Of a DNA stretch of 64,000 nucleotides, positions 1-8,701 are shown one piece after another. Source of the stretch: Thermobifida alba (GTDB lineage Bacteria; Actinomycetota; Actinomycetes; Streptosporangiales; Streptosporangiaceae). The stretch is taken from positions 4,136,422 to 4,200,421 of the forward strand of contig NZ_CP051627.1 in the NCBI RefSeq assembly GCF_023208015.1. The letters run 5' to 3'. The notes below the pieces were generated by a model that saw only the letters and a program-made list of their open reading frames with translations, was not told the origin of the DNA and ran no database searches. Position 1 is the stretch's first letter. The number at the start of each line of letters is the position of its first letter. A program made the position numbers and the translations under genes.

Positions 1-1382
1 CGGCAGGTGCCCGCGGGGTGGTAGACGGTGTGCGCGGCGCGGCGGCCGTACTCGCTCAGCGCCTCGTCGGTGGTGATGTCCGGTCCCGGAGCGACCTCGC
101 GCTTGAGCCAGGACCGGAACGGTTCGGTCCGCGCGATCTCGCGGGCGATCTTGAGCCCGTCCACGATGGTGGTGGCGTCGTAGTCGTCCGGGTCGGTGAA
201 GTAGCGGAAGTCCAACGCGGGTTTGACCGAGGGGTCCGCGCTGGTCAGCCAGAGTTTGCCGCGGGACCGGGAGCGGGGGATGTTGGGCGTCATGCAGATC
301 GCGTGCTCGGGGCGCGGGTAGCCGAGTCGCTCGATGTTGTCGGCGAAGGGGATCTGGTAGATGTGGAACATCAGGTCCGGACGCGGGTCGCTGGTGTCGC
401 GCCTGATGAACAGGGCCGCGTCGGAGTCCATGACCGTGTTGTGCGGCAGTTCGTCGGTCTCCCACATGATGATCGACTCCGGGTGGTCGAGCAGGTTCTC
501 GCCGACGCCGGGAAGGTCGTGGCGCACCGTGATCCCCACGTCGGTCAGGTCCCCGGCGGGGCCCACCCCCGACAGCAGGAGGAGTCGGGGCGTGTCGATG
601 GCGCCGGCGCACAGGATGACCTCCCGCTCGGCGCGGACGGTCACCGGACCGCCCGACGGCGGGTGGACGCGCACCCCGGTGGCGCGGTCGCCGTCGAACA
701 GGATCTGGTCGGCCCAGGTCTCCACCATCAGGGTGAGGTTGGCGCGTCGTCCGATGATCGGATGGAGGTAGGCGACCGACGCCGAGGAGCGGTAGCCGGT
801 GTACGGGTCGTAGGCGATGGACAGGAAGCCGACGCCGTCGTGGAAGCCGCCTCCGTCGTGGAAGCCGCCTCCGTGGGAGAGGGCGGCGTTGAAGTCCTCG
901 ATGACGGGGACGCCGGTGGCCGCGGACGCGGCGGTGATCCAGTCCCGGACGACGGAGTTGCGGTCCTTCTCGGCCACCGGGACGATGTTGCACTTGATCC
1001 GGTCGGCGTAGGACTGGACGGTGGCGTTGTCCCAGCCGGCGGCTCCGGCGGCCACCCAGTCGTCGAGGTCCTCGGGGAACGGGCGGAAGCTGATCAGGGT
1101 GTTGTGCGAGGAGCAGCCGCCCAGGACGCGGGCCCGCGAGTGGCGGATGAAGGAGTTGCCGCGCGGCTGCTCCACGGTCGGGTAGTCGTAGTCGAGGTCG
1201 CTGCCGAGCAGGCTGAGCCAGTCACGCAGTTTCAGGACCCGCTCCAGTCCCACGTCGGACGGTCCGCCCTCGATGACGCACACGGTGGTGTCGGGGTCCT
1301 CGGTGAGCCGGTCCGCGATCACCGATCCCGCGGTGCCGCCGCCGACGACGACGTAGTCGAACGTGGATTCGGATGCTGCCAC
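1..1382 (-). CDS. betA: GMC oxidoreductase, probable choline dehydrogenase (3' end outside window)
   Basis: FAD-dependent GMC oxidoreductase, probably oxidising choline to betaine aldehyde. The GTG start at 1382 follows AGGAGAG by four to five bases. The N-terminus FDYVVVGGGTAGSVIADRL is the Rossmann FAD site (residues 8-26), followed by the GMC signature ARVLGGCSSHN and by GAIDTPRLLLLSGVGP in the middle. The frame is open to the left edge, giving 460 codons, and the C-terminal histidine region is only partly present. It starts 67 bp after the stop of the betaine-aldehyde dehydrogenase gene, so the two probably form one leftward operon with betB first. The choline substrate is inferred from this pairing; other GMC alcohol oxidases are possible. 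An 18-bp tandem repeat lies inside it. Confidence 0.85.
   Translation of the reverse strand, partial: MAASESTFDYVVVGGGTAGSVIADRLTEDPDTTVCVIEGGPSDVGLERVLKLRDWLSLLGSDLDYDYPTVEQPRGNSFIRHSRARVLGGCSSHNTLISFRPFPEDLDDWVAAGAAGWDNATVQSYADRIKCNIVPVAEKDRNSVVRDWITAASAATGVPVIEDFNAALSHGGGFHDGGGFHDGVGFLSIAYDPYTGYRSSASVAYLHPIIGRRANLTLMVETWADQILFDGDRATGVRVHPPSGGPVTVRAEREVILCAGAIDTPRLLLLSGVGPAGDLTDVGITVRHDLPGVGENLLDHPESIIMWETDELPHNTVMDSDAALFIRRDTSDPRPDLMFHIYQIPFADNIERLGYPRPEHAICMTPNIPRSRSRGKLWLTSADPSVKPALDFRYFTDPDDYDATTIVDGLKIAREIARTEPFRSWLKREVAPGPDITTDEALSEYGRRAAHTVYHPAGTC
837..872. repeat. 18-bp tandem duplication inside the choline dehydrogenase gene
   Basis: Two identical adjacent 18-bp units (837-854 and 855-872) keep the reading frame and encode GGGFHD twice in a row. 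The insertion lies in the substrate-domain part of the GMC enzyme. It looks like a slippage product; its effect is unknown. Confidence 0.8.
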
Positions 1383-1448
1383 AGGTCTCTCCTCGCTTCT
1401 CGTCACTCGGGGGATGTCCGTTGCGGTCCGGGCTGCGGTCCGCCGGGG

Positions 1449-2978
1449 TCAGGAACCGAACCAGCGCTGCGGGCGGGGGTCGAGGTTGCGGTAGAGGTGC
1501 TTGGCCTCCCGGTACTCGTCCAGTCCGGCGGGGCCGAGTTCCCGTCCGATCCCGGAACGGCCGAACCCGCCCCATTCGGCGCCGGGGATGTAGGGGCCGA
1601 AGTCGTTGATCCACACTGTTCCGTGCCGCAGTGCCGCGGCGACGCGTTCACCGCGCGCGACGTCGGAGGTCCACACCCCGCCGCTCAGCCCGTACCGGGT
1701 GTCGTTGCCCAGCTCGATCGCCTCGGCCTCGGTGCGGAACCGTTCGACGGTGGCGACCGGTCCGAAGACCTCCTCCTGCACGATGGACATGCCGCGGTGG
1801 CAGTCGACGAACAGGGTGGGCCGGTAGAAGTAGCCCCGGGCCAGTTCGGGGTCGTCGGGGCGGTGTCCTCCGGCGATGATCCGGGCGCCCTCCTCGGTTC
1901 CGCGGGCGACGGCCGCCTCGACCTTCGCGCGGTGCTCGGCGGAGACGAGCGGGCCGCACTCCGTCCCCGCGGCCAGGGGGTGTCCGAGGGTGATGGCCTC
2001 GGCTCGCCGGGCGAGTTCGGCGGTGAAGGCGTCGTGGACGTCCTCGTGCACGATGAGCCGGGCCCCCGCCGAGCAGACCTGGCCCGAGTGCAGGAACGCG
2101 GCGGTGAGCGCGTAGTCCACGGCGGTGTCGAGGTCGACGTCGTCGAAGATGATGTTGGGGTTCTTGCCGCCCAGTTCGAGGGCGACCTTCTTGACCGTGG
2201 GCGCCGCCGCGGCCATGATCCCGCTTCCGGTCGCCAGTCCTCCGGTGAAGGAGACCAGGTCCACGTCGGGGTGGGCGACCAGGGCCGCGCCGACGGTGGC
2301 TCCCGCCCCGGGGACCAGGTTGACGACGCCGGCCGGGACTCCCGCCTCGACCAGGAGTTCCATGAGTTTGAGGGTGGTCACCGGGGTGACCTCGCTGGGT
2401 TTGACCACCATGGTGTTGCCCGCCGCGAGGGCCGGGGCGACCTTCCAGGAGAGCTGGAGCAGCGGGTAGTTCCAGGGGGTGATCATCGCGCACACGCCGA
2501 CGGGTTCGTAGACGACGCGGCTGAGCACCCCCTCGGGGGCGGGGACGATCCGTCCGGCGTCCTTGTCGGCCAGGCCCGCGTAGTAGCGGAAGACGGCGGT
2601 GACGTCGTCGACGTCGATCTCGCCCTCCCGCAGGGTCTTCCCGGTGTCCAGGGACTCCATCAGCGCGATCTCGGCGCGGTCGCGGACCAGGAGGTCGGCG
2701 ACGCGGTGCAGCAGTTCACCGCGTTCACCCGCGGACACGGACCGCCAGGGGCCGCCGTCGAAGGCGGCGCGTGCGGCGGCGACGGCGTCGTCCACGTCCG
2801 CGGCGGTGGCCTCACTCACCACGGTCAGCACACTGGCGTCGTAGGGGTTGGTGATCTGGCGCACGCCTCCGTCGGAGGCGGGCCGCCAGGATCCGCCGAT
2901 GTGCAACCCGACCGCCGTGGTCGACCCGGGGGCGGACAGGTAGGGCTTGTCAGGGAGTGCTGCGTAGGTTTCGGTCAC
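1449..2978 (-). CDS. betB: betaine-aldehyde dehydrogenase (NAD-dependent ALDH)
   Basis: Aldehyde dehydrogenase of about 509 residues, normal for BetB, oxidising betaine aldehyde to the osmoprotectant glycine betaine in the cytoplasm. Visible family motifs are PWNYPLLQLSWKVAPALAAG (NAD-binding region), VALELGGKNPNIIFDD with the general-base glutamate, and HSGQVCSAGARL with the catalytic cysteine. The GTG at 2978 (VTETYAALPDK) is chosen; a TTG at 3011 would add 11 residues with no better ribosome-binding site. It lies directly upstream of the GMC dehydrogenase on the same strand, which supports the choline-to-betaine assignment over other ALDH substrates. No BetI-type regulator is adjacent. Confidence 0.88.
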   Translation of the reverse strand: MTETYAALPDKPYLSAPGSTTAVGLHIGGSWRPASDGGVRQITNPYDASVLTVVSEATAADVDDAVAAARAAFDGGPWRSVSAGERGELLHRVADLLVRDRAEIALMESLDTGKTLREGEIDVDDVTAVFRYYAGLADKDAGRIVPAPEGVLSRVVYEPVGVCAMITPWNYPLLQLSWKVAPALAAGNTMVVKPSEVTPVTTLKLMELLVEAGVPAGVVNLVPGAGATVGAALVAHPDVDLVSFTGGLATGSGIMAAAAPTVKKVALELGGKNPNIIFDDVDLDTAVDYALTAAFLHSGQVCSAGARLIVHEDVHDAFTAELARRAEAITLGHPLAAGTECGPLVSAEHRAKVEAAVARGTEEGARIIAGGHRPDDPELARGYFYRPTLFVDCHRGMSIVQEEVFGPVATVERFRTEAEAIELGNDTRYGLSGGVWTSDVARGERVAAALRHGTVWINDFGPYIPGAEWGGFGRSGIGRELGPAGLDEYREAKHLYRNLDPRPQRWFGS

Positions 2979-3204
2979 GGCGGCCTGTCTGCCCCGGGCA
3001 AAAGGGTGCAAACAGAACTTTTCTCTTTTTTGTGGCTCTGAGGCAGGCTCTCTATGACGGCGTGACCTGTGGAAATGTGGCCGAGGTCACTTTTTTGCGT
3101 ATTTCTTCCTGACCGAATCCCTCGGGACGCCGTTCTGCGGACACGTTCCGCGCCCTGGAAAAGGGGGCGGCGGAAGGGACCGGACGCATTTCTTCCCAAA
3201 AGCG

Positions 3205-3250
3205 GCGGCCGCCTGCCGCTCCACCGAGTGGTGGAGCGGCAGGCGGCCGC
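3205..3250 (-). terminator. perfect 20-bp hairpin after the XRE gene
   Basis: Arms 3205-3224 and 3231-3250 are perfectly complementary around a 6-nt loop. The hairpin lies 34 bp past the stop of the leftward XRE gene and before betB, so it probably ends the ABC-XRE transcript. Only a short T-run (TTTT) follows on the minus strand. Confidence 0.75.
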
Positions 3251-3283
3251 GGGCTCGACGCGGTGGACGCCCCGCCCCGCCGG

Positions 3284-3526
3284 TCACTCCGCCCCCGCCG
3301 TGCTGCCGATCCGGGGGAACGGGGTGGTCGAGAAGACCACCTCCACGGGAACCTCGAAGTACTCGGCGATCCGCAGCGCCAGGTACAGACTCGGACGGTA
3401 CTCGCCGCGCTCCAGGTATCCGATGGTCTGGTAGTGCACCCCCAGGGCCTCGGCGAGTTGGCGGCGGGACACGCCCCGCTCGACGCGCAGCACCGCGATG
3501 CGGTTGTAGACGGTCTCGCCGCCCAT
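3284..3526 (-). CDS. XRE-family helix-turn-helix regulator
   Basis: Small DNA-binding protein of 80 residues, essentially one Cro/C1 helix-turn-helix domain: YNRIAVLRVERGVSRRQLAE, then ALGVHYQTIGYLERGEYRPS and LALRIAEYFEVPVEVVF. The ATG at 3526 has GGAGG eight bases upstream; an in-frame ATG at 3544 is less well placed. It starts 25 bp after the ABC permease stop, so it is the third gene of an ATPase-permease-regulator operon. By analogy with similar small XRE proteins it probably represses or tunes the exporter in response to a substrate; that role is inferred. No effector domain is present. Confidence 0.85.
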   Translation of the reverse strand: MGGETVYNRIAVLRVERGVSRRQLAEALGVHYQTIGYLERGEYRPSLYLALRIAEYFEVPVEVVFSTTPFPRIGSTAGAE

Positions 3527-3551
3527 CGCCCTGCCTCCGCTCATCCCCGGA

Positions 3552-4418
3552 TCACCCGATTCGCTGCATCGCCTTGTGCCGCCGCTCCTCCAGGCTGCTA
3601 CCGGACTCGCGCCGGGCCATCCGCCGCAGCACGATCGGGGCCAAGAGCAGACCGACGAGCGCCCACGCGCCCAGCACGCCGACGGTCTCCAGGGTCCGCC
3701 AGGACTCGCCGATCTCCTCCACCACGGCGGTGTCGGGCAGCAGCCCCGAGCGCATGCCCAGGCCGAGCCAGTAGATCGGGAAGACCTGGACGACCCAGTG
3801 CAGCCATTCGGGGAGCATGGAGATCGGGAAGAAGATGCCGGAGACCATCATCAGGCCCATGAGCAGCAGCACCAGGACGCCTACGATAGCCCGCGGGTTG
3901 GTGAACAGCGACCCCAGGATCGCGCCGGCCGGGAGGGTCGCCAGGAGACCCAGAGCGGTGACCCACAGCAGGGTCAGCGACCCCTGCACGGTGAACTGGA
4001 ACCCGTCGATCAGCAGCACCGCCGGCACGAGGATCACCAGCATGCTCAGCAGGGTGATCAGGGAGACGGAGACCACCTTGCCGACCAGGTAGCCCTGGGT
4101 GCCCCGGGGGAGGGCCTTGGCCCGCAGCAGGGTGCCGTCCTCCCGGTCGGTGGACAGGAGTTGGGCCATGGACACGATCCCGCCGAACACCAGCATCGTG
4201 GCCAGCACGCCGGGCATCGCCAGCGTCGCCTGGGTGATGCCCGTTCCGAACAGCGCGGTGTTCTCCATCTCGTTGCCGTCCATGAACAGCAGGACGGCCA
4301 CGAAGATCACGCTGTTGAGCAGGTAGGAGCCGAGTTCGGAGAGGATGGTCAAGGTCTGGCGGAACTCGGCCCAGCCCCGCAGCAGCCCCAGACGGAGGGC
4401 GAAGAGCATCGTGTTCAC
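3552..4418 (-). CDS. ABC-2 type exporter permease
   Basis: Integral membrane subunit of about 288 residues. It has an early membrane segment (LGSYLLNSVIFVAVLLF), a TDREDGTLLRAKALP motif typical of ABC-2 permeases, and several later hydrophobic helices (LITLLSMLVILVPAVLLI, AIVGVLVLLLMGLMMVSGIF, VGVLGAWALVGLLLAPIVL). The GTG start at 4418 overlaps the TGA of the upstream ATPase gene (GTGA), indicating translational coupling; an ATG at 4409 is an alternative. It forms a two-component exporter with the ATPase. The substrate cannot be read from the sequence; drug, peptide or lipid export is typical. Confidence 0.88.
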   Translation of the reverse strand: MNTMLFALRLGLLRGWAEFRQTLTILSELGSYLLNSVIFVAVLLFMDGNEMENTALFGTGITQATLAMPGVLATMLVFGGIVSMAQLLSTDREDGTLLRAKALPRGTQGYLVGKVVSVSLITLLSMLVILVPAVLLIDGFQFTVQGSLTLLWVTALGLLATLPAGAILGSLFTNPRAIVGVLVLLLMGLMMVSGIFFPISMLPEWLHWVVQVFPIYWLGLGMRSGLLPDTAVVEEIGESWRTLETVGVLGAWALVGLLLAPIVLRRMARRESGSSLEERRHKAMQRIG

Positions 4419-5383
4419 CGGTTCTCCCCTCCAAACCCGGGCTCGTCGTCGCCCGCGACACCGGACTCGTGCCGGTGCACCATGGCCATGTAGACGTCCT
4501 CCAACGTGGCGCGGCGTACCTCCAGGTCGCCGATCTCCTCGCCGTACTGGGCGAACAGTTCGCGGACGAACGCGGTGCCGTCGTCGGCGGAGTGCACGAA
4601 CCGCTGGCCGCCGCGGGTCCAGCGGATCTCGGTCTTGCGGCTCACCTGCCGGGAGAGTTGGTCCGCGCTGCCGTCGGCGACGATCCGGCCGCCCGCGAGG
4701 ATGAGGATGCGGTCGGCCAGTTTCTCCGCCTCGTCCAGGTCGTGCGTGGTGAGCAGGACGGTGGTGTCCTCCAGGTCGGCCAGGCGGTGCACCAGGTCGT
4801 GGAAGTCCCGGCGGGCCTCGGGGTCGAACCCGGCGGTCGGCTCGTCGAGGAAGAGCAGTTCGGGACGGCCGACGATGCCGATCGCGACGTCGAGTCGGCG
4901 GCGCTGGCCCCCGGAGAGCGTCCTGACCTGCTTGTTGGCATGCTCGGCCAGGCCCACGATGTCGAGCAGTTCCGCGGTGCCGCGTGGCCGACTGATCTCG
5001 GCCGTGGAGTAGGGGCGGTAGTACCGGCCGAAGTGCTCCAGCAGTTCGGCGACCCGCCACTTGCCGTGGTCGCGCCAGGACTGCAGCACCACGCCCAGGC
5101 GGGCCCGCCACCGCTCGTCGCCGTGGGCGGGGTCGGAGCCCAGCACGTTCACCTGTCCGGCCGAGCGCATCCGGAAGCCTTCGAGAATCTCGATAGTGGT
5201 GGTCTTTCCCGCGCCGTTCGGACCCAGCAGGGCCAGCACCTCGCCCCGCTCGGCCCGGAAGGTCACCCCCTTGAGCACGTCCGTCGAACCGTAGCGCATC
5301 CGCAGGTCGTGGACCTCGATCACGGGCTGGTCGGCGGAGCCGGGTGCTGGGGAGGCGGTGACGGGATGGGGGGCCGCCGCCAT
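4415..5383 (-). CDS. ABC exporter ATP-binding protein
   Basis: Cytoplasmic ATPase of 322 residues, DrrA/CcmA-like. It has Walker A GPNGAGKTT, signature LSGGQRRRLDVAIG, Walker B LLFLDEPTAGFD and the H-loop LLTTHDLDEAEKLADR, followed by the C-terminal extension usual for ABC-2 drug exporters. The ATG at 5383 has AGGAG eight bases upstream; an upstream in-frame ATG at 5446 has no ribosome-binding site and gives an unlikely N-terminus. It is the first gene of a leftward operon with the permease and an XRE regulator. A possible promoter lies just upstream. Confidence 0.9.
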   Translation of the reverse strand: MAAAPHPVTASPAPGSADQPVIEVHDLRMRYGSTDVLKGVTFRAERGEVLALLGPNGAGKTTTIEILEGFRMRSAGQVNVLGSDPAHGDERWRARLGVVLQSWRDHGKWRVAELLEHFGRYYRPYSTAEISRPRGTAELLDIVGLAEHANKQVRTLSGGQRRRLDVAIGIVGRPELLFLDEPTAGFDPEARRDFHDLVHRLADLEDTTVLLTTHDLDEAEKLADRILILAGGRIVADGSADQLSRQVSRKTEIRWTRGGQRFVHSADDGTAFVRELFAQYGEEIGDLEVRRATLEDVYMAMVHRHESGVAGDDEPGFGGENR

Positions 5384-5417
5384 ATTCCTTCTCCTCACTG
5401 TTGTTGTTCTATAGAAA

Positions 5418-5446
5418 GAGATAGCACAAGTACTACATGACGGCAA
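5418..5446 (-). promoter_or_regulatory. candidate promoter of the ABC-XRE operon
   Basis: On the minus strand TTGCCG (5446-5441) and TATCTC (5423-5418) are separated by 17 bp, about 35 bp before the ATPase start. The stretch is AT-rich for this genome. Confidence 0.4.
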
Positions 5447-5579
5447 TCCCCTGCTATGCTACGCAGTGTGGTGGAAAGCCTACGAAAATGGTCGAGACCG
5501 TTTCGAGGGCTTGGAGCGGGACCGGTGGAGCGGCAGAATGTGGTGCAACACCTGTCCGGCGGCTCTGGAGGAGACGCCC

Positions 5580-5972
5580 GTGCGAATGAGCTACGTCCGA
5601 CTTCTGGCAGACGACTACGAGGCGTGCTTCCGGTTCTACGCTGACGTGCTGAAACTCCCCGTGCTACGGGGATCTGAACTCACCCGCTACGCCGAGTTCG
5701 AGACGGGGGCCAACACCAAGCTCGCGCTGAACCAGCGCGAGGTGGTCGCCGAGGCGCTGGAGACCGACATGGAAGACCCCTACCTGCCCCGCCAGGACCG
5801 GGTAGCGGTGATCTTCGAGGCGGACGACGTGGACGCCAAGGCGGCCGAACTCATCGCGGCGGGTGTCCCCCTGGTCTCCCCGGTCAAGGAGTGGACGGCG
5901 CTCGGCATCCGCGCGGCGCACTTCCGCGATCCCGACGGCTACCTGCTGGAGCTCAACCAGCCGCTGCTGTGA
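5580..5972 (+). CDS. VOC superfamily (glyoxalase/bleomycin-resistance fold) protein
   Basis: Protein of 130 residues with the repeated beta-alpha-beta-beta-beta modules of the vicinal-oxygen-chelate fold. The N-terminal half runs VRLLADDYEACFRFYADVLK and the C-terminal half ends FRDPDGYLLELNQP, the usual VOC closing strand with its metal-ligand glutamate. The GTG at 5580 has GGAGG eight to nine bases upstream; a start at 5466 would add a 38-residue tail unlike the family. It is divergent from the ABC exporter. The function is open: glyoxalase, dioxygenase and resistance proteins share this fold. Confidence 0.8.
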   Translation: MRMSYVRLLADDYEACFRFYADVLKLPVLRGSELTRYAEFETGANTKLALNQREVVAEALETDMEDPYLPRQDRVAVIFEADDVDAKAAELIAAGVPLVSPVKEWTALGIRAAHFRDPDGYLLELNQPLL

Positions 5973-6005
5973 GCGGCGCCCCACCGGCCCGGTCCGGCGC
6001 CGGCC

Positions 6006-6791
6006 TCAGGGCCAGCGGACCGCGGCCGGGGCCAGGTGCCGCAGCAGCAGGTCGTTGACCAGGTCCGCGCGTTCCACGTTGGCCAGGTGCGCGGCCCCGC
6101 CGACCACCTCGAAGCGGGCGTTGGGAAGCAGCCCGGCGAGTCTGCGGCCGTGGCCCGGGGGAGTCTGCGGATCGTGTGCCCCCGAGATGACCACCGTGGG
6201 CGCGTGCACCCGCCGGGCCAGCGGACGGTGGTCGACGTTCGCGACCGCGTCACAGCATCCGGCGTAGCCCTCCGGGGAGGTCTTCTCGAACTCTTCGAGG
6301 AACCGCTCGGCGATGTCGGGCCGCCGCTCGCAGAAACCGGGGGTGAACCACGAGCGGGTGACCTCGTCGGACACCGAGGCCACGCCGAAGCGGCGCACCC
6401 GCTCGCCGATGTTCTGCCAGCGCGGCGACGGCGGTGTCCAGGCGGTGGTGGACACCAGCGCCAGCCGGGTGGTCCGGGAGGGGGCGGCCGCGGCCGTCCA
6501 CAACGCCACCATCGCCCCCAGACCCACGCCGATGAAGGAGACCTGCTCCAGCTCGTAGCGGTCGAGCAGCGCCAGCAGGTCGCCGCCCAGCTCCGGCACG
6601 GAGTAGGGACCGGGGGGTGCGGGAGAGGAGCCGTGTCCGCGGTGGTTGACCCGGAGGACCCGCAGGCGTCGGGTCAGCTCCGGCATCTGCGGCTCCCACA
6701 CCGACCACTTCGCGCCGAGCGTGGGGACCAGCACCACCACCGGCGCGGTCCGCGGCCCGTCGAAGCGGTGCTGAAGGGGGACAACGGCCAT
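6006..6791 (-). CDS. alpha/beta hydrolase, 3-oxoadipate enol-lactonase-like, nucleophile serine replaced by glycine
   Basis: Alpha/beta-hydrolase fold of 261 residues that resembles PcaD: HG-region VPTLGAKWSVWEPQM, RVNHRGHGSS, and the PcaD-like SPEGYAGCCDAV. The acid (Asp207 in SGAHDPQTPP) and base (His235 in GGAAHLANVE) are present. The nucleophile elbow reads FIGVGLGAM, so the Gly-X-Ser-X-Gly serine at residue 90 is glycine (codon GGT). The ATG at 6791 follows AGGAGG; the upstream start at 6818 is less likely. No other protocatechuate-pathway gene is nearby, so the protein may be non-hydrolytic. The gene is convergent with the VOC gene. Confidence 0.85.
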   Translation of the reverse strand: MAVVPLQHRFDGPRTAPVVVLVPTLGAKWSVWEPQMPELTRRLRVLRVNHRGHGSSPAPPGPYSVPELGGDLLALLDRYELEQVSFIGVGLGAMVALWTAAAAPSRTTRLALVSTTAWTPPSPRWQNIGERVRRFGVASVSDEVTRSWFTPGFCERRPDIAERFLEEFEKTSPEGYAGCCDAVANVDHRPLARRVHAPTVVISGAHDPQTPPGHGRRLAGLLPNARFEVVGGAAHLANVERADLVNDLLLRHLAPAAVRWP

Positions 6792-6837
6792 CTGGGACCT
6801 CCTGGGACAGCGAGCCAAAGCCTACCGACATTCCCTC

Positions 6838-6860
6838 GGGCCGAAAGGGGGTTTCGGCCC
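6838..6860 (-). terminator. hairpin terminator after the kinase gene
   Basis: A 9-bp perfect stem (6838-6846 with 6852-6860) with a G5 loop lies just past the kinase stop and before the hydrolase start. Confidence 0.6.
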
Positions 6861-6886
6861 GCCCCGCACGGAACGGACCCCCGCGG

Positions 6887-8701
6887 TCACTGGCCGGTCG
6901 GAGAGACGGCCACCCGTCCGGCCTCCCCGCTCCCCCAGGAACTGCTGTTCCCGGTCGGCGCGCCCTCCTGCGTTCCGGTCTCCTGCGTTCCGGTCTCCTC
7001 GGTCGGCTCGGAGTTCTCCTCCCACCCGGGGGTGTCGGTCCACTGCTCCTCCTCGGAGACGGTGGGATCGGGGTGCGGGTCCACCGGGGGGTGCGTGGAG
7101 TGGCCGTCGGTGGGCACGTTCGGGGCGTAGGTGTCCCCGCCGACGTCGGCCTCCGTCTCGTGGTCCACCACGGACGGCGTGGAGTCGGGACGGTCGTCGC
7201 CCTCCTGCCCGGAGACGTCGGTCGTGGCGCCGTCCACCGGCGTGGCCTCGGGGGACCGTCCGCCGTCGAACGACAGGAAGGCGCTGATCAGGTACCAGCC
7301 GCCCGCCAGGGCGACGATGAGGATCCCCGCGGCCATGATCCAGGACAGGGTCCGCTGGGCACTTCCCCCGCCGTGCTCGGACCGCCGGGGCAGCGACGGC
7401 TGACCACTCGGCGGGACGGCCCCGCCGGAGTCGAGGCCGTGACCGCCGCCGTGACCGCCGGCCTGCCCGGGGACGGCTTCGGCGGTACCGCCGACCGCGC
7501 CGTGCCGGGGTCCGGCGGTGCCGCCCGGAGGGGTGGTCCTGCCGGAAGCCGCCGCACCGACCTGCTTGGTCGGCCCCGTGTCGACCAGCGCGGCCAGGCC
7601 GCTCGTGGTGCGCATCGGGCCGCTCGCGGGGCCGCTGTCGGGGGCCCCGTCCGGGGCGCCGTCGGTCGGACGGGCCGTGGCCAGCGCGGCCAGGCCGCCG
7701 GCCGTCGGCCGCTCCGGAGCGTCGGTGTCCGTGGCCTCCTCGGCCGCGGACAGGACCGCGGTGGGGGCCGCCCCCGCCACCTCCTCGGCCGTGGGAATCG
7801 GCAGTACCGCGGTGGCGGCGATCTGCGTCTGCTCGCTGAGGGCCGCGGTGTAGCCGTTCTCCAGGACCTCCTCGACCGGCACCTGGGCCACGTTCGCCGG
7901 GTCGTGGCCCACCAGCGCGCCGAGCACCTGTACGGCGGTGGGACGGCGCTCGGGCTCCTTGGCGAGGCAGGCCTCCAGCAGCGGCCGCAGGCGCTCGTCC
8001 ACACCGTCCAGGCGGGGCGGGCGGTTGAGCACCCGGTTGATGATCGCGGGCAGGGTCTCGTCGTGGAACGGGGATTCCCCGGTGGCGGCGAACACCATGA
8101 CCCCGGCCCAGGCGAAGATGTCCACCGCGGGGGTGAGCTCCCGGCCCTCCACCTGTTCGGGAGCCATGTAGGCGGGGGTGCCCACGATGGAGTTGGTCGC
8201 GGTCACCGTGGCCTCCGCGGACCGGGCGATGCCGAAGTCGATCACCCTGGGGCCGTCCGGCCCCAGGAGCACGTTGGCCGGTTTGAAGTCGCGGTGCACC
8301 ACGCCCGCCTGGTGGATGGCGACCAGCGCGGTGGCGGTGGAGATGGCGAGCCGGTCCAGCGCGGCACCGGAGCGCGGCCCGTCGCGGAGCACGGCCTCAC
8401 GCAGCGACGGGCCCTCGATGTACTCGCTGACGATGTAGGGCGGTTCCGCGTCGATGTCGGCGTCCAGGAGCGCCGCGGTGCAGAAGGGGGCGACCTTGGA
8501 GGCGGTCTCGATCTCCTTGGCGAACCGGTTGCGCGCCCGGGAGTCGGACGCCCAGGAAGTCTCCATGACCTTCACGGCGACCCGGGTGCCGTCCGGAGCC
8601 TGACCGAGATACACCACGCCCTGGCCACCCTTACCGATCCGGGCGACAATTTCGTAATCCCCGATCCGAGCGGGATCCTCGGGTCGCAGCGGACTCGTCA
8701 T
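6887..8701 (-). CDS. membrane-anchored Ser/Thr protein kinase (PknB/Hanks type)
   Basis: Eukaryote-like kinase of 604 residues. The N-terminal domain (about 13-268) has glycine loop RIGKGGQGVVYLG, ATP lysine in VAVKVME (K44), catalytic loop VVHRDFKPANVLL (D138), DFG (155-157) and IVGTPAYMAPEQ. A Pro/Ala/Gly/Thr-rich juxtamembrane linker follows, then one membrane helix at about 453-477 (WIMAAGILIVALAGGWYLIS) and an acidic Thr/Glu/Pro-rich extracellular tail of about 125 residues with no PASTA repeats. The ATG at 8701 follows GGGAGAG. Targets are unknown; the DivIVA protein at 36.9 kb is the kind of substrate such kinases phosphorylate in mycobacteria. Confidence 0.93.
   Translation of the reverse strand: MTSPLRPEDPARIGDYEIVARIGKGGQGVVYLGQAPDGTRVAVKVMETSWASDSRARNRFAKEIETASKVAPFCTAALLDADIDAEPPYIVSEYIEGPSLREAVLRDGPRSGAALDRLAISTATALVAIHQAGVVHRDFKPANVLLGPDGPRVIDFGIARSAEATVTATNSIVGTPAYMAPEQVEGRELTPAVDIFAWAGVMVFAATGESPFHDETLPAIINRVLNRPPRLDGVDERLRPLLEACLAKEPERRPTAVQVLGALVGHDPANVAQVPVEEVLENGYTAALSEQTQIAATAVLPIPTAEEVAGAAPTAVLSAAEEATDTDAPERPTAGGLAALATARPTDGAPDGAPDSGPASGPMRTTSGLAALVDTGPTKQVGAAASGRTTPPGGTAGPRHGAVGGTAEAVPGQAGGHGGGHGLDSGGAVPPSGQPSLPRRSEHGGGSAQRTLSWIMAAGILIVALAGGWYLISAFLSFDGGRSPEATPVDGATTDVSGQEGDDRPDSTPSVVDHETEADVGGDTYAPNVPTDGHSTHPPVDPHPDPTVSEEEQWTDTPGWEENSEPTEETGTQETGTQEGAPTGNSSSWGSGEAGRVAVSPTGQ

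Noticed and set aside
18-3041. 1007-codon open frame on the plus strand over betA/betB
   Set aside because: It is antisense to two genes with clear GMC and ALDH motifs; the translation is Gly/Val/Asp-rich without domains.
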